In this document: positions 34,633 to 43,602 of the stretch, piece after piece
Layout: each line of letters begins with the position of its first letter
Position numbering within the stretch: position 1 is the stretch's first letter
NCBI RefSeq assembly: GCF_030503675.1
Contig: NZ_CP129964.1
Span: 1,860,001 to 1,924,000 of the forward strand
Reading direction: 5' to 3'
Origin: Lutimonas zeaxanthinifaciens
GTDB lineage: Bacteria; Bacteroidota; Bacteroidia; Flavobacteriales; Flavobacteriaceae
DNA: 64,000 bases
Made by a program: the position numbers and the translations under genes
Notes under the pieces: generated by a model
What the model was told of the DNA's origin: nothing
Database searches by the model: none
Seen by the model: the letters and a program-made list of their open reading frames with translations, nothing else

Positions 34633-36174
34633 ATGAAAAAAAACAACCTATTAACAATTATTTTGATGAGCTTTCTCATAGCAGGAAGCGCATATTCTCA
34701 AAAGAAACCCAATATCCTGGTCATATGGGGTGATGACATTGGACAATCCAATATCAGTGCCTATACTTTTGGGCTCATGGGTTATCAGACTCCAAATATT
34801 GATCGTCTGGCAAAAGAAGGATTAATGTTTACAGATTATTATTCTGAACAAAGCTGCACGGCTGGTAGATCTTCATTTATTACAGGTCAAAGCGTTTTCA
34901 GGACCGGTTTGAGTAAGGTTGGTTTGCCTGGAGCCAAAGAAGGTATCAGTGAAAAAGATCCTACCATAGCAGTATTATTGAAAGAACAAGGTTATGCCAC
35001 GGGTCAATTTGGTAAAAATCACCTGGGCGACCGGGATGAACATCTGCCGACAAATCACGGTTTTGATGAATTTTTTGGAAACCTTTATCATTTAAATGCT
35101 GAAGAAGAGCCTGAATTACCAGATTATCCGGATCCGGAAAAGTATCCGAACTTCCGCAAGAATTTTGGACCACGCGGTGTGATTCATTCTTATGCCGACG
35201 GAAAAATCGAAGATACCGGACCATTGACCAAGAAAAGAATGGAAACCGTTGATGACGAAACGGTGGAAGCAGCTGTAAAATTCATTAGAAATGCTGTAAA
35301 ATCGGGTAAACCGTTCTTTGTTTGGTGGAATGGAACCAGAATGCATTTTAGAACTCATGTAAAGGATGAACTTAGAGGTATTTCGGGACAGAACGAATAT
35401 GGCGACGGAATGGTCGAGCACGATATGCACGTTGGAAAATTATTGGATTTATTAGATGAATTAGGTGTTGCTGACAACACCATTGTTCAGTACGGAACAG
35501 ATAACGGGCCTCATAAAAATACCTGGCCGGATGCAGCAGCCAATCCTTTTCGCGGAGAAAAAAACACAAACTGGGAAGGTGGCTGGAGAACTCCTTCTTT
35601 GGTAAGGTGGCCAGGCCAGATTAAAGCCGGGTCAATTTCCAATGAGATAATGTCTGGAATGGATTGGTTTCCAACCTTCTTGGCAGCTGCGGGTAATGAT
35701 AACGTAATTGAAGAATTAAAAAACGGTAAAACTGTAAATGGAAGATCTTATAAGGTTCATTTGGACGGTTACAACTTTTTACCTCACTTAACAGGTAAAG
35801 AAGACAAAGGTCCGAGAAAAGAATTGTTCTATTTTTCTGATGATGGGGATCTTACTGCGATGAGATATGAAGACTGGAAGTTTATCTTTATGGAGCAGAG
35901 AATGGCCGGTACTTTAGGAGTCTGGGCCAATCCTTTTACACCATTGCGATTACCTTTGATCTTTAATTTAAGAAGGGATCCTTACGAAGCGGCTACGATC
36001 ACTTCAAACACTTATTATGACTGGCTATTAGACCATGCCTTCTTGCTAGTGCCGGCTCAGGCAATTGTAGGTGAGTTTCTGGGGACTTTCAAGGATTATC
36101 CACCTCGAATGAAAGCAGCCAGCTTTAGTCTTGAAAAAGTATTGGACGAACTATCATCTCCTCAAAACAACTAA
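34633..36174 (+). CDS. Exported arylsulfatase (Cys-type)
   Basis: A 513-residue protein from ATG 34633 with a signal peptide (about 1-22, AYSQ). An upstream non-ATG start would spoil the signal. Type I sulfatase hallmarks: the metal pair in ILVIWGDDIGQ (Asp34-Asp35), the modification site Cys75 in SCTAGRSSF (C-x-A-x-R, converted to formylglycine), KNHLGD (about 127) and YGTDNGPH (about 290) with the Asp-Asn metal ligands. The substrate is some sulfate ester; the family is also called arylsulfatase A-like. A Cys-type site needs an anSME or FGE maturase, which is not in this window. It follows the barrel gene by about 100 bases. Confidence 0.92.
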   Translation: MKKNNLLTIILMSFLIAGSAYSQKKPNILVIWGDDIGQSNISAYTFGLMGYQTPNIDRLAKEGLMFTDYYSEQSCTAGRSSFITGQSVFRTGLSKVGLPGAKEGISEKDPTIAVLLKEQGYATGQFGKNHLGDRDEHLPTNHGFDEFFGNLYHLNAEEEPELPDYPDPEKYPNFRKNFGPRGVIHSYADGKIEDTGPLTKKRMETVDDETVEAAVKFIRNAVKSGKPFFVWWNGTRMHFRTHVKDELRGISGQNEYGDGMVEHDMHVGKLLDLLDELGVADNTIVQYGTDNGPHKNTWPDAAANPFRGEKNTNWEGGWRTPSLVRWPGQIKAGSISNEIMSGMDWFPTFLAAAGNDNVIEELKNGKTVNGRSYKVHLDGYNFLPHLTGKEDKGPRKELFYFSDDGDLTAMRYEDWKFIFMEQRMAGTLGVWANPFTPLRLPLIFNLRRDPYEAATITSNTYYDWLLDHAFLLVPAQAIVGEFLGTFKDYPPRMKAASFSLEKVLDELSSPQNN

Positions 36175-36201
36175 TTCGAGACAATTTAACGGTTGATTAA
36201 A

Positions 36202-36230
36202 AAAAACAGGTAGAAAAACTACCTGTTTTT
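36202..36230. terminator. Bidirectional terminator between sulfatase and CDGSH genes
   Basis: AAAAACAGGTAG (36202-36213) and CTACCTGTTTTT (36219-36230) are perfect arms around a five-base loop, with A and T runs on both sides. It serves both converging genes. Confidence 0.92.
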
Positions 36231-36242
36231 TTGTTTTAAAGT

Positions 36243-36668
36243 TTAACCTTGAAATCCTATTTTTTTGTGCTGACCGTCACAATACGGTTTGTTATTTGAG
36301 CCTCCACAACGACAGAAAGCCGTTAGTTTTTCTTTGTTGACGACCGATCCGTCAGGAGATTTGATCTGTATCGATCCTTTTACCAGTAAAGGGCCATTTT
36401 CCATTAATTCAACTTCAGTTTGTGATGCGGGATCACCTTTGACCGCATCTTCCAAATCATAACTCAACGCACCTGAAGGGCACTTATCAATCTGATCTTT
36501 AAGCTCTTCCACAGAAGCATTTTCAGGTTTGATCCAAGGCCTGGATTTTGGATCATAAACGCCTGGAAGTTCTTTAACGCAAACAGCTGAATGAATACAC
36601 TTTCCCGCTTGCCAGTTAATTGTAAGATTATCTCTTTTATACTTTTTGATTATATCCTTTTTATCCAT
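36243..36668 (-). CDS. Ferredoxin-like (Fer4_19) plus CDGSH iron-sulfur protein
   Basis: A 141-residue cytosolic protein with two iron-sulfur domains. The N-terminal half (about 15-72) has WQAGKCIHSAVC and DKCPSGALSY, the divergent mono-cluster ferredoxin domain Fer4_19. The C-terminal third has a CDGSH [2Fe-2S] site: CRCGGSNNKPYCDGQH (about 117-132). The three Cys and one His are present, but the usual Ser/Ala/Thr before the His is Gln. The family is involved in redox or iron handling, and no specific partner is known. It is a single gene closed by the bidirectional terminator. Confidence 0.9.
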   Translation of the reverse strand: MDKKDIIKKYKRDNLTINWQAGKCIHSAVCVKELPGVYDPKSRPWIKPENASVEELKDQIDKCPSGALSYDLEDAVKGDPASQTEVELMENGPLLVKGSIQIKSPDGSVVNKEKLTAFCRCGGSNNKPYCDGQHKKIGFQG

Positions 36669-36765
36669 CCTTTAAATGTTTAATTTCACAACTTAACGCT
36701 ATACTCAAAGATAATTATAATATCTGATTTACTTATATTGATTTAAAACAACCTCTTTGGATTCT

Positions 36766-37569
36766 ATGATTAGGTTTTTGGTTCCACTTTTTTTTATCCT
36801 GAACTTTCTTGTTGTTTCAGCACAGCAAGAAGATCCTGTAAATGCCAACGTTAACAGACAGTTTTGGCTGGATTTCAATACCAGGCGTAGTTTGGACTCC
36901 ATACATGAATTAAGCGGTTTTGTTGGCTACAGAAGCATTTCGCCTCATCTTTTTGATAAATTTCTGGTGGTTCCTACCTATAACATTATACATACAAAGA
37001 GCCCAAAATTCATGAACCTGGATAAACCATTGATCAGCTCATTTCATTTAGGTGCCGGTTTGTACTACACGAATAACAAGTACGAACCCGATAATTTCGA
37101 ATTCCGATTGATGCAGGGATTGAAATTCTTTTTACCCTCAATTGATATGATTCCCTTAAAGAACTATGTACGGCTCGAAGAACGATTTCAAAAAACCTTT
37201 GATGGATCCTATTGGAACGCTTCCTTCAGATTCAGATATAAAATTTCAACTGTCATCGAATGGAAAAAGCATCTTTTCTCCTTTAATAAGGGTCTATACA
37301 TACCCATGAGCGTAGAATTCTTTTTCAATTTGAAAAAAGCGGACCGCTTTAACGATGTAATTCGAATAACTCCCGGACTTGGATATAAATTCAACGAGGA
37401 ATGGAAGGCTGAATTCTATGTGTCCTATCATTACAGCCAGAATACTTCTGAAGATGATGATTCAACCAATGATTTTGTATTTAGACTCAGAATCTATAAA
37501 AAATCTATTCAGAAGAAGCCTCCTGTCTTTAATACCAAGGAAGAAGATCTAAAAGAGCTAATCGAATAA
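36766..37569 (+). CDS. DUF2490 family outer-membrane barrel protein (copy 1)
   Basis: A 267-residue protein from ATG 36766 with a signal peptide (about 1-19, VVSAQQ). The mature sequence begins QFWLDFNTRRSLD and continues in regular amphipathic strands (FHLGAGLYYTNNKYE, NYVRLEERFQKTF, FVFRLRIYK), as in the DUF2490 family of presumed outer-membrane barrels. Family function is unknown. It is convergent with the eight-haem cytochrome gene, with 23 bases between stops. A second member lies at 43.6 kb. Confidence 0.8.
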   Translation: MIRFLVPLFFILNFLVVSAQQEDPVNANVNRQFWLDFNTRRSLDSIHELSGFVGYRSISPHLFDKFLVVPTYNIIHTKSPKFMNLDKPLISSFHLGAGLYYTNNKYEPDNFEFRLMQGLKFFLPSIDMIPLKNYVRLEERFQKTFDGSYWNASFRFRYKISTVIEWKKHLFSFNKGLYIPMSVEFFFNLKKADRFNDVIRITPGLGYKFNEEWKAEFYVSYHYSQNTSEDDDSTNDFVFRLRIYKKSIQKKPPVFNTKEEDLKELIE

Positions 37570-37592
37570 AATACCATTGAAACCCTGTTGAA

Positions 37593-39761
37593 TCACTGGG
37601 ATGATTCAAGTTCATTAAGGATCGCATTGGCTTCATCAATACGTCCCAATTCCTTTAAAACCAGAGCTTTTAAGTATTTTATATCCGGATTGGCCGGATC
37701 GATTCCAAGTGCGTGATTCGCTTCTTTCAGGGCTGACTCAAAATCTTTAATTTGATAATAAAAGGTCGCAAGATTATACATAGAGCGTATATCCTGAGGA
37801 TCAAGATCAATCGCCATTTTCAGGTCCTCCACCGCAATTTCACCATTTCCCAATTCAAAGTTTAGCAATGCCCTTAAATAATAAGGCCTTCCGGCATCTG
37901 GTTGATAATCCATCCAGGTGTTTAATGTCTCAAATGCTTTTTCTGTATTCTGATCTATACTGTAGGCAGTGGCCAGATTCGTATAAACAGGAAAAAGTAA
38001 ACTATCCATCTCCAAGGCTTTGTCATAATGTTTTATGGCCGTCTTAATATCATTGTTTTGCATGAAATAATCACCCAGTTGCAGCCTTCCGGTGGAAAAA
38101 TCAGCATTGGCAAATAACATTTGTTCAAACTCCTCATTCGCTTTGAACAAATTAAGTTTATCCGTTTCACTCCAGCCTTCCCCATTAAAACCGATAAGCA
38201 GTTGTGCAGCTCCAATACGAACCAGTTTCATTTTGTCCTTTAAATGCTTTTGAGCAACTGTCATTCGATCCTGGGGAGCCATACCTCTGAATTGCATCAA
38301 CGCGTGATATCTAACCACTGCCGAAGAGTCACTCAAAGCTTTAAGTAAAGATTTTATCTGATCTTCTCCTGAAAACGTTAAATTTCCGATCACTGTTGAC
38401 CGAGCGATGTATGGATAATTCAGATCGTTAATGAATTCGTTCAGTTTCAACCGATCCTCGTAAGAAATCTCATTTTGATTACTCAACAAAAGATAATCCG
38501 AAAAATGAGGTGTCCTCTCTTTACCATACCATTTCTCCACCCAATTGGCCGCCCATTCCTCTGACTGATCCTGGTGACATTCATTACATGCATTTGGCGT
38601 GCCATAGGATAGGCTCTGGTCCGGTCTAGGAACCCTGAAACTATGATCCCTTCTAAAATCATTACCCATATAATACCTGCCTGTCATGTGACAGTTTATA
38701 CACTTTGCCGATTCTGAATTCATTTCATGAAAATGGTGTTCATTGCTATCATATTTTTCAGGTACGTGACATTGCAGACATAGTTTGTTGCCTTCGAGTT
38801 TTAACTTATTGGAATGCACATTATGACAGTCTCCACATTTAATTCCCTGGGTATGCATCTTGCTTTGAAGAAAAGATCCATAAACATAATCTTCTTCTAA
38901 AATCTGGCCGTCAAGGTGATAATACTCTGACGAGATATTCTGAACGAGATACTGGTCTTCAAAAAGGTTGCCCGGAATCAAATTTTGTGTAAGTTTCATT
39001 CTTCGTGCATGACACGGGGCACACATATTTAGTTGAGACTGTTGATCACCACCCAAAACCAAATGCATCTCCCCTTCCTTTTGACCTGAATCTGCCCATT
39101 GCACATGCTTTTTACCTGGTCCGTGACAACTTTCACAGCTGACATTGATAGATGAATAAGTCGTGTGAAATGAATCTTTCTCAACCAAATAGTTTTTTTT
39201 CAAATTAGTAGAATGGCACTCGGCACACATGGTATTCCAGTTTTGAGCGCCTCTGGTCCAGTGCAACCAGTCCGTAATTGTAATTTTGTCACCTGCGTAT
39301 TGATGAAACCATTTATTCTCCAAAGTATCCCAGGTAACTCTAAGAACCTGTTTCTTGCCATCCGGGAAATCCACAATATATTGCTGCAATGGTGTTATCC
39401 CAAAAACATAAGCCACCTTATACTCAGCTTCAGAATCGTCCAATTCCTTCACTTGGATCATAAAATCTCCCCCATTTTTAAAAAACGTATAACCTACTCC
39501 GTCTATAGATACGTTCACATCATTAAAATCACCAAGAACAGTTGAATCGGCAACCATCTGCATCGCTTTGTCATGATGAGAACCTCGCCAGGTCTTATAT
39601 GCTGACTCATGACATGAAATACAACTGGCATCACCTAAATATCCTTCACTGTCGGCATGCGAAACGCTACTTATTTGTTGATACGCTTCTCCCTTTGATT
39701 CCTTCTCACAGGTTATCAATATCAACGAAATCATCAGGAAAATTTGATATGGAATTCTCAT
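37593..39761 (-). CDS. Eight-haem cytochrome c lipoprotein with HEAT-like and TPR domains
   Basis: A 722-residue protein with a lipoprotein signal (lipobox LITC, Cys18). The first 420 residues hold eight CXXCH sites in order: CISCH (about 47), CAECH, CESCH, CAPCH, CGDCH, CLQCH, CINCH and CNECH. This is the cytochrome c554/multihaem family layout. A helical repeat section resembling HEAT follows (about 440-560). It ends with four to five TPR units (about 575-715; LGDYFMQNNDIKTAIKHYDKAL and similar). It is placed as an outer-membrane or periplasmic electron carrier with a protein-binding tail. Its haems would need the system II machinery encoded at 1.4 kb. Electron partner unknown. Confidence 0.88.
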   Translation of the reverse strand: MRIPYQIFLMISLILITCEKESKGEAYQQISSVSHADSEGYLGDASCISCHESAYKTWRGSHHDKAMQMVADSTVLGDFNDVNVSIDGVGYTFFKNGGDFMIQVKELDDSEAEYKVAYVFGITPLQQYIVDFPDGKKQVLRVTWDTLENKWFHQYAGDKITITDWLHWTRGAQNWNTMCAECHSTNLKKNYLVEKDSFHTTYSSINVSCESCHGPGKKHVQWADSGQKEGEMHLVLGGDQQSQLNMCAPCHARRMKLTQNLIPGNLFEDQYLVQNISSEYYHLDGQILEEDYVYGSFLQSKMHTQGIKCGDCHNVHSNKLKLEGNKLCLQCHVPEKYDSNEHHFHEMNSESAKCINCHMTGRYYMGNDFRRDHSFRVPRPDQSLSYGTPNACNECHQDQSEEWAANWVEKWYGKERTPHFSDYLLLSNQNEISYEDRLKLNEFINDLNYPYIARSTVIGNLTFSGEDQIKSLLKALSDSSAVVRYHALMQFRGMAPQDRMTVAQKHLKDKMKLVRIGAAQLLIGFNGEGWSETDKLNLFKANEEFEQMLFANADFSTGRLQLGDYFMQNNDIKTAIKHYDKALEMDSLLFPVYTNLATAYSIDQNTEKAFETLNTWMDYQPDAGRPYYLRALLNFELGNGEIAVEDLKMAIDLDPQDIRSMYNLATFYYQIKDFESALKEANHALGIDPANPDIKYLKALVLKELGRIDEANAILNELESSQ

Positions 39762-39804
39762 TTATGTTTGTAACAGTGGGTTCGCTAAAATAGAGTATTC
39801 ATAA

Positions 39805-39835
39805 AAAAAGACCTAACATTTTAGCAGGTCTTTTT
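39805..39835 (-). terminator. Terminator after the porin gene
   Basis: AAAAAGACCT (39805-39814) and AGGTCTTTTT (39826-39835) pair perfectly. On the minus strand it follows the porin stop by 20 bases and separates the dcu-ansB-porin unit from the multihaem gene. Confidence 0.88.
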
Positions 39836-39854
39836 ATCAAATGATTCCATGGTT

Positions 39855-41033
39855 TTAAAATATTTTAAGTGGTGAAATAATACCAATAGCAAAACGGCCT
39901 GTTTGATAATCCACCAGCCCTACCCTGGACTCAGCATAACTTGAATAATTGTAGATTCTACCCACATACACTGCAAAGAATTTTAAATTAATATCCGACC
40001 AGGGATAGAATTCAAGAGAAGGTATGATCCCATAACCGGTTCTCCAGTGATCTGTTGTTTTTTCGGGATCTATGTCATCGAGCCATTTTGCCTGATCGAT
40101 AAATCCGGTGAAGCTCGCCCCCCACTTCTTTGCAAAACGATAATCGATCTTGGTCCAATGACTGTAGTACAAAGTATTTTCGAGGGCCCAGGGATACAAA
40201 TCATCAGGAACATCTTCACTGATTATACCCGTCCTGTCAAGATCTTCTTTACTCCATTTAAAATCATAAGCAATGGTCCATTTATCAAGTTTTAACTGGT
40301 TCCCAAGTGCGATATAGTTCTTAAAAGTATCCTTGGCCTCATTAAATAATGAATAGGACCACAGTGTCGTAAATTTCCCATCAAGGAACTTGCCTCTCCA
40401 GTTGACCACTGCAGCCAAAGGAATATCGGACCCTTCCAGTTCAGGGTGGCCTTGATAGAGTTCTTCAAAAGACTGGGTTCTTGAATTCAGGATCTGAAAA
40501 GAAAACCCGTTTCTCTCAGTGGCCTGCCAGTAAGCGCCAACCCCTGTTAGAAAATTATCGGCTTTCTCAATAATGTCTGAAAATTCATAAACATAAATAG
40601 GATTCAAATCGAATTCAATTCCTCCCCAATCGGCAAATGTTTTTCCAATGGTCAGCTGAACTTTTTCCGATACATCAAATCTTACAAAGGCAAAATCTAC
40701 ACCTTTTATTATTTTATCTATAGATTGGGGCTCAAATGTACTGGTATAGCGATGCCTGAACCTAAAATATATCTTTTCATGAACGTACCCTTTAAACTCC
40801 AGTCTAAATTGCTCTACTCTAAATTTTGTTTCTAAATGTTCTCCTTCATAAAAATCACTGCGTAGCGCCATTTGCAAATTAGCGATCATATCTACATTCT
40901 TTAAAAGCGACTGTTTTCCTGTAGGAATCAAACTACGATACGTAGAAACCGTATCTACCTGCCTGTTTTGAGCAAAGACAGAAGGAATAGAAATAATTAG
41001 CAAGAGAATTAAAACTTTAGACTTGAATTTCAT
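39855..41033 (-). CDS. Phosphate-selective porin O/P-like outer-membrane protein
   Basis: A 392-residue protein with a signal peptide (about 1-21, SVFAQN). The mature part is a long beta-strand-rich sequence with features of the OprO/OprP-like porins: FRVEQFRLEFKGYVHEKIYF (about 71-90), FAFVRFDVSEKVQLTIGKTF (about 120-139) and a terminal region GRFAIGIISPLKIF ending in Phe. It lies 47 bases after ansB on the same strand and shares a terminator. Because its neighbours are an exported asparaginase and a C4-dicarboxylate carrier, it may admit amino acids or dicarboxylates rather than phosphate. That is inference. Confidence 0.8.
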   Translation of the reverse strand: MKFKSKVLILLLIISIPSVFAQNRQVDTVSTYRSLIPTGKQSLLKNVDMIANLQMALRSDFYEGEHLETKFRVEQFRLEFKGYVHEKIYFRFRHRYTSTFEPQSIDKIIKGVDFAFVRFDVSEKVQLTIGKTFADWGGIEFDLNPIYVYEFSDIIEKADNFLTGVGAYWQATERNGFSFQILNSRTQSFEELYQGHPELEGSDIPLAAVVNWRGKFLDGKFTTLWSYSLFNEAKDTFKNYIALGNQLKLDKWTIAYDFKWSKEDLDRTGIISEDVPDDLYPWALENTLYYSHWTKIDYRFAKKWGASFTGFIDQAKWLDDIDPEKTTDHWRTGYGIIPSLEFYPWSDINLKFFAVYVGRIYNYSSYAESRVGLVDYQTGRFAIGIISPLKIF

Positions 41034-41080
41034 ATGTTAATTGTTTAGATATTAATTAATTCAAAAAAATCATCAACAGG

Positions 41081-42151
41081 TTAATAGGTATAAAACAGCT
41101 TCTGAATATCTTCCAGGCTTCGGTCCTTCAATAATGCCAGCATAAGCAGAACCCTTGATTTTTGAGCATTGAGCTCATCTGAGGCAACGGTCTTGTTCTC
41201 GTCATCATTGATTTCAGCATTTCTTAAGACATAACCCGTGGGCACTCTTGTACTTCTTACTACTACAATACCGTTCTCAGCTGCATTTTTACAGGCCTTA
41301 AGTGTTGCCGCATTCATGTTTCCATTACCAACTCCGGCTATTACTATTCCTTTGGCACCGGCCTTAATGGATAGATCAACGAGGTCTGCCGGTGTGTCTA
41401 CTCCGGTATAAATAATATCTACTCTTGGCAAGGAAGTTACCCCTTCAATACTGAATTCACTTTCAGGACCAAATATCCCATGTGGTTTACTGTAAAACTC
41501 ATGTTTCCCATAAATAACAGCACCGGTTAAACCATGCATGGGTGACATAAAGGTTTGAACGGAGGTCGTGTTCGTCTTTGTCACTCCATGAGCAGAATGG
41601 ATCTGATCGTTCATTACAACCAATACCCCATAACCACTCGCATTGGAATCGGCAGCAATGGCAACTGCATTGTATAAGTTCAATGGCCCTTCAGCACTCA
41701 CTGCTGTAGAAGGCCTCATAGATCCTGTTGTAACAACCGGTTTATAACTTTTGACAACCAAATTAAGGAAAAAGGCCGTCTCTTCCTGGGTATCTGTACC
41801 ATGTGTGATCACAATGCCATCCACGTCATCCCGGCTCAATAGTTCATTTACCCTGTTGGCCAGTTTCAACCAGATTTCAACACTCATATCCTGAGATCCG
41901 ACATTTGACAATTGCTCTCCAGTTACATTCGCAAGATCCTTTATTCCCGGCACTGCCGCGATCATGGTTTCTATGCCAACTTGCCCTGAGGTGTAACCCG
42001 CCTGTGTTCCGGTAGCAGCAGAGCCTGCAATAGTTCCTCCGGTTGCAAGAATGACAACATTGGGCAAATCTTTATTTTGTGCCGCTGCAAAGTTGAACGT
42101 CATAGTAATAATTACAACGGTCAGCAGTTTTTTTGATATTGTATTTAACAT
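41081..42151 (-). CDS. ansB: Periplasmic type II L-asparaginase
   Basis: A 356-residue enzyme with a signal peptide (about 1-24, NFAAAQ), hence periplasmic. Catalytic threonine motif one is VVILATGGTIAGSAA (about 31-45) and motif two is DGIVITHGTDTQEETAFFL (about 105-123, with the Thr-Asp-Lys triad region). The length is that of EcAII. It hydrolyses asparagine to aspartate and ammonia. It lies between the Dcu carrier gene (47 bases upstream) and a porin gene (47 bases downstream), so the three look like one operon for using external asparagine. Confidence 0.94.
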   Translation of the reverse strand: MLNTISKKLLTVVIITMTFNFAAAQNKDLPNVVILATGGTIAGSAATGTQAGYTSGQVGIETMIAAVPGIKDLANVTGEQLSNVGSQDMSVEIWLKLANRVNELLSRDDVDGIVITHGTDTQEETAFFLNLVVKSYKPVVTTGSMRPSTAVSAEGPLNLYNAVAIAADSNASGYGVLVVMNDQIHSAHGVTKTNTTSVQTFMSPMHGLTGAVIYGKHEFYSKPHGIFGPESEFSIEGVTSLPRVDIIYTGVDTPADLVDLSIKAGAKGIVIAGVGNGNMNAATLKACKNAAENGIVVVRSTRVPTGYVLRNAEINDDENKTVASDELNAQKSRVLLMLALLKDRSLEDIQKLFYTY

Positions 42152-42198
42152 AATGCCATAAATTTAAATGTATATATTTCTCTTAATTAAATGTCTGT

Positions 42199-43527
42199 TC
42201 AGATTAAGTAGGTTATCAATAAGGCAATGGTAACGGCTGAAAATGTTGTTACAAGCCCAGGTATCATAAAACTATGGTTTAAAAGATACTTACCAATTTT
42301 TGTTGTACCTGTCTGGTCAAAAGAAATAGCAGCCAGAATAGTACCGTAGGTTGGCAAGAAGAAAAATCCATTAACAGCCGGATAAAGAGCTATCAATAAT
42401 TCGGCATCCAATCCAAGGGCAAGGCCCAGGGGCATCAGGGTGACAACAGTAGCCGCTTGACTGAATAGCATAATACTCATAGCGAACAAACCAAATCCAA
42501 AGACCCAGTGGTCACCCTCTATCAATTGAGAAATACCCTCTACCAGAATGACTCTATTACCCTCAAAAAAAGAAGACCCAAGCCATGCGATACCCAATAT
42601 GGAAACTATGGCAACGATACCACTTTTCATAACACTCCCGGTAACAGCCTTTTCCGGGTCCGCTTTTAAAAAGATCATCATCAGGGCTCCTACAGTTAAC
42701 ATTAAGATCATGATAGTTGGCCCCATAGCTACTTGATCCTCGATAACTGTTCCATCCTTAATGACTTCACTTATGGGCCTCAATTCCGGAAACATTCCAA
42801 ACACGATTACCATCAATATCGCAGAAAAGAAGAATGCAATAGATCCCTTTGCACGCTTTACTGATTTTCTTTCCAAGGATTTAGAACTTGCCAATTCTCT
42901 TATTCTCCCTTCTTTTAGTCGCTGGAGATAAACGGGGTCTTCAGATAGTTCTTTCCCCTTCTTGTAAACAACTATGGATCCTATGATTACGGCTATAAAT
43001 GTAGATGGAATTACGATCAAAAGAATACGGGGCAAACTGATACCACTCACGGTCAAAATACCCAACATGGCAACTGTTGCTGCTGAAATTGGTGAGGCAA
43101 CGATACCTTGCATTGCGGCTATATCCGACATAGCTATAGGTCTTTCCGGACGGATTCCTGACTTCCTGGCAATTTCAGCAATAACAGGTAATAAGGCGTA
43201 GATGACATGCTGTGTGCCGGCCGACAATACAAGTACATAAGTTACAATGGGAGCGACGATGGTTATATTCTGAGGCCTCTTTCTCATGATCTTTTCTGCC
43301 ACAGCTATCAAATAGTCAAGTCCTCCTGCAGCTTCCATAGCAGACAAGGCCGTAATTACTGCCAGGATCATTCCTAAAACTATAATAGGGGGGCTGCCAA
43401 CAGGTAATCTAAACAGGAATATAAAAAGAATAAGACCGATACCGGCCAGGGTACCCATAGCTATACCTCCTATTCTGGAACCGATAATAACAATAGATAG
43501 AAATATGATCAATTCGATCCAAAGCAT
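42199..43527 (-). CDS. Anaerobic C4-dicarboxylate transporter, DcuA/DcuB family
   Basis: A 442-residue inner-membrane protein with about ten hydrophobic segments. Family sequences: GGIAMGTLAGIGLILFIFLF near the N-terminus, AVITALSAMEAAGGLDYLI (about 56-74), LSAGTQHVIYALLPVIAEIA (about 101-120) and PISAATVAMLGIL (about 151-163). DcuA/B carriers exchange aspartate, fumarate or malate for succinate. With periplasmic asparaginase next to it, aspartate uptake against succinate or fumarate is likely. The sequence does not separate DcuA from DcuB, so I give no symbol. First gene of the operon. Confidence 0.92.
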   Translation of the reverse strand: MLWIELIIFLSIVIIGSRIGGIAMGTLAGIGLILFIFLFRLPVGSPPIIVLGMILAVITALSAMEAAGGLDYLIAVAEKIMRKRPQNITIVAPIVTYVLVLSAGTQHVIYALLPVIAEIARKSGIRPERPIAMSDIAAMQGIVASPISAATVAMLGILTVSGISLPRILLIVIPSTFIAVIIGSIVVYKKGKELSEDPVYLQRLKEGRIRELASSKSLERKSVKRAKGSIAFFFSAILMVIVFGMFPELRPISEVIKDGTVIEDQVAMGPTIMILMLTVGALMMIFLKADPEKAVTGSVMKSGIVAIVSILGIAWLGSSFFEGNRVILVEGISQLIEGDHWVFGFGLFAMSIMLFSQAATVVTLMPLGLALGLDAELLIALYPAVNGFFFLPTYGTILAAISFDQTGTTKIGKYLLNHSFMIPGLVTTFSAVTIALLITYLI

Positions 43528-43602
43528 GGCTGGGGAAGGTTAAGTTATTGACTCATAAATATAAGCAATCCCCATAAAACAAAAAATAACAGGCAAAAGT
43601 GA

